Positions 55,420-63,483 are shown, numbered from the stretch's first letter. The stretch is DNA of 64,000 nt from CAZFGK01 sp964518635 (GCA_964518635.1 CAZFGK010000007.1:50245-114244), one strand, 5' to 3'. Program-made: numbers and translations. Notes: generated from the letters alone by a model not told the origin.

Positions 55420-56097
55420 ATGAAGATTGAATCAGTGATGGATGTACCTAAATCGACCACCGACATTTCTACCGAATCTCAAAAACCGACAACCATACGA
55501 GCTCTCTTTCGCCAAGCGATTGATGAGGATCGTTTTCGTCAAGCCGTTGTAGTATCTATGCTCTTTGGTGGTTTTCAGTGCATTGATTTACTTTCTGTAC
55601 TTGGATGGCTAAATTTCGACAAAGGTATGTCTTACTTGATGGTTCTTGTAGGCTTGCTTTCGGGAATGACTATCGGACTCGGAGCCCTTCTGACTAACGC
55701 ATTTGTGCTGGATCACTTTTCTCGTATGTTGTACAAAAAGCGCGCTTCAACTCGTTCAATAATGATTGCCTCTGGTATGGCAGTTTTTCCGGCGTGCATT
55801 GGTACTGGTGTCTTCACTTTGGCAGGACTATTTTTCTTTTCAGACACTTTCTTGTACTGGCCGCAGCATTACTCCGAACAAGAATTGATTAAGAACGGGT
55901 GGACGAGCCTAATTGATCCAGTATCAAAATCTATTGGCGCTAGCTTGCTCTTGGGAAACATACTAGCACTGTCCGAACTCTTTGAGATTCGAAAAAGAAA
56001 TGCACTTGTTCTCACTCTAATCTCAGGGTCAATACTCGCTATTCCGTTTTTGCCCGTTCTTTTTCTACTTGTATTTGCAGACTTCATGCATAAGTAG
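55420..56097 (+). CDS. orphan integral membrane protein
   Basis: The 225-residue protein has a polar N-terminal tail of about 40 residues and five likely transmembrane helices (near 45-65, 70-95, 112-135, 170-190 and 196-218). No known family is recognised. Its base composition is visibly richer in A and T than its neighbours, with more NNA/NNT codons, which suggests a different history. It begins 18 bases after the FAD oxidase stop, so it may ride on that transcript. A second ATG at codon 7 is an alternative start. Confidence 0.7.
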   Translation: MKIESVMDVPKSTTDISTESQKPTTIRALFRQAIDEDRFRQAVVVSMLFGGFQCIDLLSVLGWLNFDKGMSYLMVLVGLLSGMTIGLGALLTNAFVLDHFSRMLYKKRASTRSIMIASGMAVFPACIGTGVFTLAGLFFFSDTFLYWPQHYSEQELIKNGWTSLIDPVSKSIGASLLLGNILALSELFEIRKRNALVLTLISGSILAIPFLPVLFLLVFADFMHK

Positions 56098-56153
56098 GAC
56101 ATTGTCTATGCTTGCAATGCTGAATTGATTCTATGATTTACCGTTGATTTCTC

Positions 56154-56238
56154 GCCAGCGTGGTGGAATGGTAGACACCAGGGACTTAAAATCCCTTGCT
56201 CCGAAAGGGGCGTGACGGTTCGAGTCCGTCCGCTGGTA
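56154..56238 (+). tRNA. tRNA-Leu (UAA)
   Basis: This is an 85-base class II tRNA. The acceptor GCCAGCG/CGCTGGT includes one G:T pair at position 1. The anticodon stem GGGA/TCCC carries the anticodon TAA in the loop CTTAAAA. A long variable arm (TGCTCCGAAAGGGGCG) and a T-arm with GGTTCGAGTCC follow. CCA is not encoded. A T-run follows directly and may act as a terminator. Confidence 0.96.
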
Positions 56239-56248
56239 TTTTTTCTGA

Positions 56249-56383
56249 TCTTCGGTGCCCCACTGCGTAATCCCGCGAAGCGGGAAAAGCGGTGGGTTCC
56301 CGGTCTGAGTTATCTTCGAAACAAATATAGACCTGGAACCCACCCCTTGCTCACGCACAGCGTGATCTGCGGGATGGGGCACC
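56249..56383. repeat. palindromic cloverleaf-like element, copy 1
   Basis: The element is bounded by GGTGCCCCA and TGGGGCACC (9-bp terminal inverted repeat). Inside are three further hairpins: TCCCGC-gaa-GCGGGA, a long 15-bp stem GGTGGGTTCC-c-GGTCT paired with AGACC-t-GGAACCCACC, and TCACGC-aca-GCGTGA. It is 131 of 135 identical to copy 2. It begins 11 bases after tRNA-Leu. Confidence 0.85.
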
Positions 56384-56410
56384 AAGTCAAAACTGCCAAG
56401 TTCTCTCATG

Positions 56411-56465
56411 CTGAGCCTGTCGAAGCATCTTCTTGATTTCTAGAAAGACCCTTCGACAAGCTCAG
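56411..56465. repeat. REP-like inverted pair (CTGAGCCTGTCGAAG / CTTCGACAAGCTCAG)
   Basis: Two 15-base arms at 56411-56425 and 56451-56465 are reverse complements except for one C/T difference (a G:U pair in RNA). They could form a hairpin with a 25-base loop. The same arm sequence recurs three more times in one orientation or the other near 63.2-63.5 kb. Confidence 0.85.
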
Positions 56466-56480
56466 GGTGACAAGAGAATG

Positions 56481-56615
56481 TCTTCGGTGCCCCACTGCGT
56501 AGTCCCGCAAAGCGGGAGAAGCGGTGGGTTCCCGGTCTGAGTTATCTTCGAAACAAATATAGACCTGGAACCCACCCCTTGCTCACGCAAAGCGTGATCT
56601 GCGGGATGGGGCACC
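56481..56615. repeat. palindromic cloverleaf-like element, copy 2
   Basis: This has the same nested palindromes as copy 1. The four substitutions between the copies lie in hairpin loops (gaa to aaa, aca to aaa) or in unpaired flanks (gtaat to gtagt, gggaaaag to gggagaag). No stem pair is changed. Confidence 0.85.
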
Positions 56616-56702
56616 TTTACGAATCGTTAGTTCAAAGAACCCGACTGGAACAGTCGGGCTACACGCTTGCTAACAACTCCAATTGAATCCAATCGAAACC
56701 AG

Positions 56703-58796
56703 CTACTCCTCGTGATGCACCACTGGATTCAATTTCCGCTCTTCCTCAATAATCTTCGCAGCATACTCACGAGGCACCTCCTCATAATGCGAGAATGTCA
56801 GCGAATATGCCCCCTGCCCTTGAGTCATCGAGCGAAGATCAACTGAGTAGCGGAATAACTCTGCCTGCGGGACCGACGCCTTGATAATCTGTCCGCGCCC
56901 GTTTGGCTCCATACCAGCGATCTTCCCACGACGAGATGAAAGATCACCCATAACATCACCGGTGTAATCATCCGGCACCAGAATTTCGACATTGTAAATC
57001 GGCTCCAGGAGAACTGGCTTCGCCTCCATGAATGCCTCACGAAATGCCATCAATCCGGCGATCTTGAAAGCCATGTCGCTGGAGTCGACGTCGTGATACG
57101 AGCCGTAGAAGACTGTCGCTTTCACATCCACCACTTTTGCGCCCGCAAGAGAACCGGCGTGCAGTGCCTCGGCGACTCCCTTTTCGATTGCAGGAATATA
57201 CTTGTTCGGAATCACGCCGCCGGTGATCGCATCTTCAAACTGGAATCCATCACCGCGACTCAGCGGCTCGATGCGCAGGTGGACATCCCCATACTGCCCT
57301 CTTCCTCCAGATTGCTTCTTGTGCTTGTACTGTTTTTCGGCTTTGCTGCGAATGGTCTCACGATACGGGACCCGCGGCTTCCCAATTTCCACATCAATAC
57401 CAAATCGCTTCTTGAGTTTCTCCACGAGGATTTCGATATGTGTGGCTCCCTGACCGTAGAGAACCATCTGATGAAGCTCACCGTCATGAACAAGTCGGAA
57501 AGTCGGGTCTTCTTCGTGCAGCTTATGAAATGCCGTCGCGAGTTTGTCTTCATCCCCTTTGGTCTTCGGTTTGATACTGACATCCATCACCGGATTCGGG
57601 AATGGAATCGGCGGAAGCTGAACTGACAGTTCTTTATCCGTCAGGGTATTTCCGGTATGGGTGCTTTTCAACTTGACCATTACCCCCAGATCTCCGGCGG
57701 CGACGCTATTCAGATCGATTCGATTCTTCGACTGGAAGGTGTAGAGATGCCCGATTCTCTCGACGGTGCCATTGGCCTGATTGATCAGGTCCATGCCGGG
57801 TTTGATCGTCCCGTTCATCGCCTTGAAATAAGACATTTCTCCCTGATGCCCTTCCGAGACGGTCTTGAACACAAAGGCGACAGGTTTTCCATTCGGATCA
57901 GGTATCAGGTCGATATCGTTTTGAGTTCCAACTTTTCGAGCCTTGCGAGCCGGGAGTTCGTTCGCACTCGGCAGATATTCGAGCATGAAATCAAGCATCG
58001 AGCGAATCCCGACGCCGTGCACTGCCGAACCAAACAGAACCGGATACAATGTCCCTCGTCGAATGCCAATGGCGAGACCATCATGGACTTCCTGCTCCGA
58101 GAGTGTCCCCTCTGCGAAATACTTCTCCATGAATTCGTCGGATGCTTCCGCCGCTACCTCGACCAACAGTGCTCGCTCACGGTCGACTTCATCTTTCATA
58201 TCAGCGGGAATCGGAATCTCGGTGCTGTTTCCCTTGTCGTCGAAAGAGAACGCTTTCAAGTGCAAAAGATCGACGACCCCTTTGAATGCAGCCGCTTCAC
58301 CAATCGGAATAACCACTGCGACGGCCTGTTTGCCGAAAGCATCTTTGAGTGACTGGAGATTTTTCTCCCAGCTCACATTCTCCTTCGTCATTTTATTTAC
58401 GAAAAAGAAATGCGCGACATTCTCCTGCTCCAAGAGTCTCCACTGCAATTGGGTACTAACCTGTGCCCCAGCGGTAGCATCGATCACTATTCCGACTGCT
58501 TCGCTGACCCGCGCTGCTTCAAGCAACTCACCACAAAAATCGGGATGCCCCGGAGTATCGATGATGTTCAGCTTGTAGTCGCGGTAGGTCATCGCGCAGA
58601 GTTTTGAAGAGAGTGTTGTGCGATGTGAGATTTCCGCTTCCTGATAATCGAAGAGTGATGTCCCCTCATCTACTTTCCCGATGCGCGTGTTCAGCCCCGC
58701 GTAGTATGCGATCGCATCGGCCAGGGAAGTTTTACCGGCTCCCCGGGAGCCGGTCAAACAGATGGTGTGTATTTTCTCGGTCGTAAACTCTTTCAC
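56703..58796 (-). CDS. elongation factor G-like GTPase (EF-G paralogue)
   Basis: The 697-residue translational GTPase has five EF-G domains. G1 is G-S-R-G-A-G-K-T near residues 16-23, G3 is D-T-P-G-H-P-D-F and G4 is N-K-M. The domain IV region includes the S-G-G-R-G-Q-Y-G-D-V segment. The sequence is divergent from the canonical fusA product (for example around switch I, H-R-T-T-L-S-S) and the gene is not next to rpsL/rpsG or tuf, so it is most likely the EF-G-like paralogue with an uncertain role in recycling or stress. The start is GTG with a GGAGGTG site 6 bases upstream. Confidence 0.9.
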   Translation of the reverse strand: MKEFTTEKIHTICLTGSRGAGKTSLADAIAYYAGLNTRIGKVDEGTSLFDYQEAEISHRTTLSSKLCAMTYRDYKLNIIDTPGHPDFCGELLEAARVSEAVGIVIDATAGAQVSTQLQWRLLEQENVAHFFFVNKMTKENVSWEKNLQSLKDAFGKQAVAVVIPIGEAAAFKGVVDLLHLKAFSFDDKGNSTEIPIPADMKDEVDRERALLVEVAAEASDEFMEKYFAEGTLSEQEVHDGLAIGIRRGTLYPVLFGSAVHGVGIRSMLDFMLEYLPSANELPARKARKVGTQNDIDLIPDPNGKPVAFVFKTVSEGHQGEMSYFKAMNGTIKPGMDLINQANGTVERIGHLYTFQSKNRIDLNSVAAGDLGVMVKLKSTHTGNTLTDKELSVQLPPIPFPNPVMDVSIKPKTKGDEDKLATAFHKLHEEDPTFRLVHDGELHQMVLYGQGATHIEILVEKLKKRFGIDVEIGKPRVPYRETIRSKAEKQYKHKKQSGGRGQYGDVHLRIEPLSRGDGFQFEDAITGGVIPNKYIPAIEKGVAEALHAGSLAGAKVVDVKATVFYGSYHDVDSSDMAFKIAGLMAFREAFMEAKPVLLEPIYNVEILVPDDYTGDVMGDLSSRRGKIAGMEPNGRGQIIKASVPQAELFRYSVDLRSMTQGQGAYSLTFSHYEEVPREYAAKIIEEERKLNPVVHHEE

Positions 58797-58931
58797 CGTT
58801 CCACCTCCGGAGTAAAGCGTGTGTCAGTCTGCTCCGTCACGATCTTCATGAACAGAGCATGATCTGTTTGTTAAGATAGTGTGCAGAGGGGGAGTCCGTA
58901 AAGGGGGGGGATTGGACTTCCGTGATCTTTC

Positions 58932-58958
58932 AAAAAAAAGGCCGCCCGAAGGCGGCCT
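58932..58958 (-). terminator. Rho-independent terminator after the YceI gene
   Basis: On the minus strand an 8-bp GC-rich stem (58939-58946 with 58951-58958) closes a cgaa/ttcg tetraloop and is followed by seven T residues. It is 25 bases past the stop of the YceI-family gene. Confidence 0.92.
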
Positions 58959-58982
58959 GAAGTCTGTCCAAAAGGAAAGAAC

Positions 58983-59576
58983 TTACTTCTTCGGTCCCAT
59001 CGTGACTTCGACATCGACCGCAATCTCGACTTTCTTGTCAACTATCAGCCCACCGGCTTCTGTCGCGTTGTTCCAGTGAAGCCCGAAATCAAATCGATCA
59101 ATGAAGGTCGTAGCACTAAATCCAGCACGCTTTCCGCCCGGGGTCCACGGATCGTCAACAACACCGTTGAGGACAGCATCAAATGTGACTGGCTTGGTTA
59201 CTCCACGTATAGTGAGATTTCCATCGATCTTAAAATTGTTGGCATCAACACCACTCACCTTTGTTGAAACAAATGTCATAGTGGGAAATGAATCAGCGGC
59301 AAAGAAATCAGATGACTTCAGGTGAGCATCCCGCTTTTCATTTTCAGTATTAATGGATGCGACATCCGCAGTGAATTCGACTTTGCCGGACGTGAAATCC
59401 TTTCCGTCGAACCAGACCTTTCCATCAAACTTGTCAAATTTCCCAGAAGTCTTGGCGATTACCAGGTGCTTGACCTTGAAGCCAACTTGTGAATGGGTCT
59501 TATCGAGTGACCACTCGTTGGCGTTTGCAGATACTGCCAGTGCAAGCACGGCAATCAGAAAAGACAATTTGCGCAT
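58983..59576 (-). CDS. YceI family periplasmic lipid-binding protein
   Basis: The exported protein of 197 residues has a signal peptide ending near A-N-A-N-E-W, then a YceI lipocalin-like barrel that binds isoprenoid chains or similar amphiphiles. Typical motifs are W-S-L-D-K-T-H-S-Q-V-G-F-K-V-K-H and D-F-F-A-A-D-S-F-P-T-M-T-F, with N-L-T-I-R-G-V-T-K-P-V towards the C-terminus. The start at 59576 is preferred over ATG at 59582 because GGAGG lies 7 bases upstream of the former and touches the latter. It is a single-gene unit with its own terminator. Confidence 0.93.
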   Translation of the reverse strand: MRKLSFLIAVLALAVSANANEWSLDKTHSQVGFKVKHLVIAKTSGKFDKFDGKVWFDGKDFTSGKVEFTADVASINTENEKRDAHLKSSDFFAADSFPTMTFVSTKVSGVDANNFKIDGNLTIRGVTKPVTFDAVLNGVVDDPWTPGGKRAGFSATTFIDRFDFGLHWNNATEAGGLIVDKKVEIAVDVEVTMGPKK

Positions 59577-59711
59577 GAACATTCCTCCGCGTTCTGTCGC
59601 GATTGGGGGGGTTAGTGTACACTTTTTGAGAACTCGTTACTTGCCATTAAACTCCCGCTTTGTCCAGTTTGTTCCCGTTCGAGAAAGTCGATTTCGCTGC
59701 GAGACAACACT

Positions 59712-60654
59712 TTAACGTGCCGCGAGGCGTTGACGGACTATTTCATACAGACTGATACCACAGGATACAGAGACATTCAGACTCTCAGAACGTCCCGAAA
59801 GCGGAATTTTTACCACCTGATCACACCGCTCAGCAGTAAGGCGACGAATCCCATCCCCTTCAGAGCCGACGACCAGAGCAGTGGGAAGGGAGAAATCGAC
59901 GGTGTAGACGGTTTTCTCGGCATGTTCACTCGTCCCAATCACCCAGACGCCATTTTCTTTTAGGATTTCGATGGTACGGGCCAAATTAGTTGCCTGAATC
60001 AAACGTAACCGTTCGGCTGCACCGCAAGCCACGGCACGAACTGTCGGAGAGATAGGAGCGGTATACTCTCTTGTGAAGATCACCGCATCGACTCCCGCCC
60101 CCTCGGCAGTTCGCAGACAGGCACCGAAATTGTGCGGATCCTGAATCTGGTCGAGCAGCAGAAAAAAGGCAGGTTTCGTCAGTTTCGGGAGAAGGAGCTT
60201 CAGATCGGTCTCGTCCCCGATTTGCAGTTTCGCGTCAAAACGGGCGTGACGATTCTGCCGGGGGATGTAAATCTCCGGATCAAGCTCTCGCTTAAACGGA
60301 CGCGGAGCTCGAGGTGTCTCTACCCTTCCTACGGTCTTACGAGGACCATCAGGTTTCCTCTTCCCCTTCTGGTCATCATACTTCCGTCCGCCAACAGGGC
60401 TGTTTCTCTTCCCCTTCTGGTCATCATACTTCCGTCCGCCAACAGGGCTGTTTCTCTTCCNNNNNNNNNNNNNNNNNNNNNNNNNNNNNNNNNNNNNNNN
60501 NNNNNNNNNNNNNNNNNNNNNNNNNNNNNNNNNNNNNNNNNNNNNNNNNNNNNNNNNNNNCCTTCTGGTCATCATATTTCCGACTACCTGCGGTGTTGTT
60601 TTGCTTGCCGCGAGTGATGGGGCTTTTCTTTGACATTGGACTTGATTTACGCAT
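59712..60654 (-). CDS. rlmB: TrmH/RlmB family rRNA 2'-O-ribose methyltransferase with N-terminal repeats
   Basis: This SPOUT enzyme is predicted to methylate a ribose in 23S rRNA, as RlmB does at G2251. The C-terminal SPOUT domain shows L-D-Q-I-Q-D-P-H-N-F-G-A-C-L-R-T-A and V-G-S-E-G-D-G-I-R and the last motif L-N-V-S-V-S-C-G-I-S. The start ATG at 60654 gives M-R-K-S-S-P-M-S-K-K. A lysine-rich low-complexity N-terminus follows, with a 16-residue repeat K-R-N-S-P-V-G-G-R-K-Y-D-D-Q-K-G interrupted by a 100-N assembly gap. Taken literally the gap shifts the frame; removing it restores the frame perfectly. Confidence 0.88.
60363..60606 (-). repeat. rlmB: 48-bp tandem repeat array in rlmB (with assembly gap)
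   Basis: Two identical 48-bp units occupy 60363-60410 and 60411-60458. A third, diverged unit is split by the gap: cc at 60459-60460 plus 46 bases at 60561-60606 add up to exactly 48. Each unit encodes 16 residues with R-K-Y-D-D-Q-K-G as the most conserved part. Hidden copies within the gap would be multiples of 48 bases. Confidence 0.92.
60461..60560. other. assembly gap (100 N)
   Basis: Exactly 100 Ns, the usual placeholder for a gap of unknown size. It lies inside the rlmB tandem repeat, so repeat collapse during assembly is the likely cause. No sequence statement can be made within it. Confidence 0.99.
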
Positions 60655-60835
60655 GGATTCAAGATCGTTGAAAAGGAGTCGAGCGTAAAGTGCTATCGAA
60701 GTAACCCCTATCTCGTCATCTAGCCCATAGTTCTATTATGTTGATTCGCGCCCTGTTTTTCAGGACTTTTTCACTGAGCATGAGCACACTTTCCATTTTT
60801 TCTGATATTCAAGTAGCAGGTGGGGCTTTTCAATT

Positions 60836-63106
60836 GTGAATCGAAGTCTCCCTATATCTCTGTACTCCCTTCTGTTAATTCTTTTCTTCGGCGCCCTCAA
60901 TGTAGCTGCTTTCGCGATTCGGTTCGCAGGATCGGGCTCGCCGGACCCGATTCGTGATATCTACGGTCTCATGTGGCTCGACTTTCTCAATCTTTCGTTT
61001 CTTTTGAGTCTTGGTATTGCACTTTTCGTACTACGTCTCAGTCAATCCCAGCGACATCTCACGCTACTACTCCTGGTCGGGACGTTTGGAGTAGTTGCAC
61101 TCAGAATCATCTACCACCAGACCCCCTTTCCCGATTATGCCTACTGGGGAGACCAGAAATTTCACATCGCAGCGATTCTGAAGTACATGAAAATCGGTCT
61201 GTTTGGTGATTACTATTACAAAGAGCTTCCCGTCTTCTATCCACCTCTCTACGAGTGGACCCTGGCCGCATTTGGCAGAACATTTGGGGTGCATGCCCAC
61301 GCGCTCATATCTGTCGGCTACAAACTGCTTGCGATCGCGATGCCATTCCTGCTGTACCTCTCCTGGTCGCGAGTAGTCTCACGCCGGAAGGCGGTCGCCA
61401 TTGCACTTTGCTCAATGATCATTGATATCGGCGGCTCCTACATGCTGGTCATGGCCCCCTATGCATTCGCATCAAATGCCCTCTTTATCCCGTGGTGGAT
61501 CGGCTATGTGGAGGCTTCAAGTCACAAGAGAAGCATCAAGAGGAAATTTAGAGAATGGCTCTTCGGTGGACTCATCGGTGCCGCTCTGTTCATGACCTAT
61601 TTCTATCCGTTCTTCATGCTTCCATTTTTCATGTTCGCAAAGCGTATACTGGATGGCGGATTGAAATGGCGCATTGCACAGTGGTTCGAGTCACTCAAAC
61701 GTCCAATATCCGTTATCGCAGGAGCCGCACTCATTTCATCATTCTATTGGTTTCCAGCGCTGCTGTCTGTTTTGACCTATGGTGGCGACCGATCCCGTGG
61801 GGATTGGTTTCATTCCGGTACTCCCGGACTCTATCTCCCCTCCGGCGATTTCTCATGGTTGACAGTTCTCTATCTTGCCTCTCTGGGGATATTACTGATT
61901 CGTTTTTCAAAGCAAATCGCCCGTTCTCTGCTCGCGATACTTCTCGGCTCCGTATGCTTTCTGCTCATTGCAAGTGCGTTAGGCACGTTTGATCTCCCGC
62001 TGAACTTCACCAAAGCGAGAGAATTTCTCTGGTCTATAGTTGGCCCGGTGGTCGGGCTTGCACTTATAGATCTGTACGCACGTACCAGAAAGCAACCCGC
62101 ACTTCGAATCGCCCTCGCCGCCGTTTTAGCTATGCTGCTTATAACTTTCACAGGGGGGACCGCGCGCTACGCTCGCAGCGATTCAGTAGCGATGGCAAAG
62201 CGGGCTGTGGTACCAGATTACGGACTGAGCTCCTTTGAGATCGAATTCATGCGTAACAAAGTGCTGCTCAGTTCGGAAGAGGAGATTTTTGCATTTGTCC
62301 CTGCGTATGGATTCATGTCGGTCAACGAGCACTATTCTCACCCGGCGGCACGATTCGCTCAGCGTTATGACTTTCTTCGCGCGCTTCAACACGCGGGCTC
62401 GGCAGAAGTTACGCATCTTGCACTTCGTGAAAACATTTTCTCCCGGATCGATGCCATCATGCCAGAGGTCTCCGGCGACGGCGTCATTCTTCGGGCATCA
62501 CTGAGTGCCTATCCGAATGGCCTGGCGGCGCAGGAGATGAGATATCCGCTGAGCTGGTTTACAGATTCAACACTATATACTCGGTTTGGATACGGACGAC
62601 TTTTTCTCAAACTGGAAAGTGCACACCCAGACATTCGCGAAGTCACTCCTCTCAATCCTCCGATAAGTCGTGATGAAATCCTTCGAGTCGACAATCTTAG
62701 GCGGATTTCTCAATTCCTGACATCTGATGGACAGGAGGAATTGAACCGTATGAGTGGCCAGACACTTTCGACTCTCTCCCACTCACTCGTCAATCGGGTT
62801 ACCCCCTTCTCTCGACGCATCGTTCTTACCAGCGCGTCATCGTATGAATTTGGCGATAGTCTCGCACTCGCGGTGACCTATCGGGTGAATCGACAATCGG
62901 TACCGGGAAGCAATGCGCGAATCATCTGGAGAAATAGCGAGAGCGATCAGATTATCGGTGAAAGTTGGATCAGGAGTTTGGACGTTGGTTTCGTTGAGCG
63001 TATGCTCTTTGTGGTGCCGAAGGGGATTGATGTAAACGGAACAGAACTAGAGTGTGAAGTAGCGGGACGATTCGAGGGGCGTATCAATCTGAGCACCACT
63101 CCCTGA
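60836..63106 (+). CDS. polytopic GT-C-like membrane protein (AftA/arabinosyltransferase-like?)
   Basis: The 756-residue protein has about 11-12 transmembrane helices in the first ~460 residues and a soluble C-terminal part of about 290 residues. Between the early helices sits Y-W-G-D-Q-K-F-H, followed by Y-P-P-L-Y-E-W-T. That arrangement resembles GT-C glycosyltransferases using polyprenyl-phosphate donors, such as mycobacterial AftA-type enzymes. The match is by pattern only, so the donor and acceptor are unknown. The start is GTG with an AGGTGGGG sequence about 10 bases upstream. It is a single rightward gene between rlmB and the rRNA operon. Confidence 0.7.
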   Translation: MNRSLPISLYSLLLILFFGALNVAAFAIRFAGSGSPDPIRDIYGLMWLDFLNLSFLLSLGIALFVLRLSQSQRHLTLLLLVGTFGVVALRIIYHQTPFPDYAYWGDQKFHIAAILKYMKIGLFGDYYYKELPVFYPPLYEWTLAAFGRTFGVHAHALISVGYKLLAIAMPFLLYLSWSRVVSRRKAVAIALCSMIIDIGGSYMLVMAPYAFASNALFIPWWIGYVEASSHKRSIKRKFREWLFGGLIGAALFMTYFYPFFMLPFFMFAKRILDGGLKWRIAQWFESLKRPISVIAGAALISSFYWFPALLSVLTYGGDRSRGDWFHSGTPGLYLPSGDFSWLTVLYLASLGILLIRFSKQIARSLLAILLGSVCFLLIASALGTFDLPLNFTKAREFLWSIVGPVVGLALIDLYARTRKQPALRIALAAVLAMLLITFTGGTARYARSDSVAMAKRAVVPDYGLSSFEIEFMRNKVLLSSEEEIFAFVPAYGFMSVNEHYSHPAARFAQRYDFLRALQHAGSAEVTHLALRENIFSRIDAIMPEVSGDGVILRASLSAYPNGLAAQEMRYPLSWFTDSTLYTRFGYGRLFLKLESAHPDIREVTPLNPPISRDEILRVDNLRRISQFLTSDGQEELNRMSGQTLSTLSHSLVNRVTPFSRRIVLTSASSYEFGDSLALAVTYRVNRQSVPGSNARIIWRNSESDQIIGESWIRSLDVGFVERMLFVVPKGIDVNGTELECEVAGRFEGRINLSTTP

Positions 63107-63165
63107 ATCGTCGATGCTTCCATTATTCCATGTGCGGCAGACGCACGCTTCTGCTCTTTCCCTAT

Positions 63166-63205
63166 CTAACTGAAGAACGCCCTTCGACAGGCTCAGGGTG
63201 AAGAG
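63166..63205. repeat. 40-base REP-like repeat, copy A
   Basis: The 40-base sequence contains CCCTTCGACAGGCTCAGGGTGA and is identical to the copy at 63332-63371. Its core is the reverse complement of the arm at 56411-56425. Inverted partners lie at 63263-63277 and 63469-63483. Confidence 0.9.
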
Positions 63206-63262
63206 TAGGATTGAGGATGATAGAAACGTACATTTAAACTGTTTAATGCTGAAGTCTTCATG

Positions 63263-63277
63263 CTGAACTTGTCGAAG
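63263..63277. repeat. inverted REP-like arm (CTGAACTTGTCGAAG)
   Basis: This is the reverse-complement partner of the 40-base copies with two mismatches, followed by the same gcatcttctt tail as at 56426. It lies between copies A and B. Confidence 0.8.
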
Positions 63278-63331
63278 CATCTTCTTCGTTCATTTCCGTA
63301 AGTGCCGCGAGCCCGAGTTGCGGTCATTGAC

Positions 63332-63371
63332 CTAACTGAAGAACGCCCTTCGACAGGCTCAGGGTGAAGAG
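63332..63371. repeat. 40-base REP-like repeat, copy B
   Basis: Identical over 40 bases to copy A, 166 bases further on. It is followed by diverged sequence and then by the inverted arm at 63469-63483. Confidence 0.9.
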
Positions 63372-63404
63372 AAGAACGTGCTGATAGGAAAATGCAATTC
63401 AGAC

Positions 63405-63483
63405 TTCTCATGCTGATTTCTTCATGCTCAAATCTTCATGCTGAAGTCTGTATGCTGATTTCTTCATGCTGAGATTGTCGAAG
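63405..63483. repeat. degenerate tandem array of ttcatgctga-like units ending in a REP-like arm
   Basis: Five units of the type (t)tcatgctga/ctcaaatc occur at intervals of roughly 15-17 bases. The last unit runs into CTGAGATTGTCGAAG (63469-63483), so the array appears to be built from the first part of the REP-like arm and its 5' flank. Confidence 0.75.

Larger units (their letters stand above)
56239..56702. other. 464-base gene-free region packed with inverted repeats
   Basis: No credible gene is present; the open frames at 56131-56436 are made of repeat sequence. The region holds two near-identical 135-base palindromic elements, a REP-like inverted pair between them and a short hairpin (CCCGACTG-gaa-CAGTCGGG at 56640-56658). 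It separates tRNA-Leu from the stop of the EF-G-like gene. Confidence 0.85.

Noticed and set aside
56131..56436. Small open frames (92 aa minus, 74 aa plus) around tRNA-Leu
   Set aside because: They are made of the tRNA and palindromic repeat sequence with no coding signature.
57657..58578. 231- and 211-residue plus-strand frames
   Set aside because: Both are antisense to the EF-G-like gene and overlap each other; compositional shadows of its coding frame.
60363..60606. Possible CRISPR array
   Set aside because: The 48-bp units are directly contiguous with no spacers and are in frame with rlmB, so it is a coding tandem repeat.
60424..60662. Apparent frameshift in rlmB
   Set aside because: The frame break arises only because 100 Ns are counted as real bases. 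Removing them, or using any multiple of 48, restores the frame, so it is not a pseudogene.
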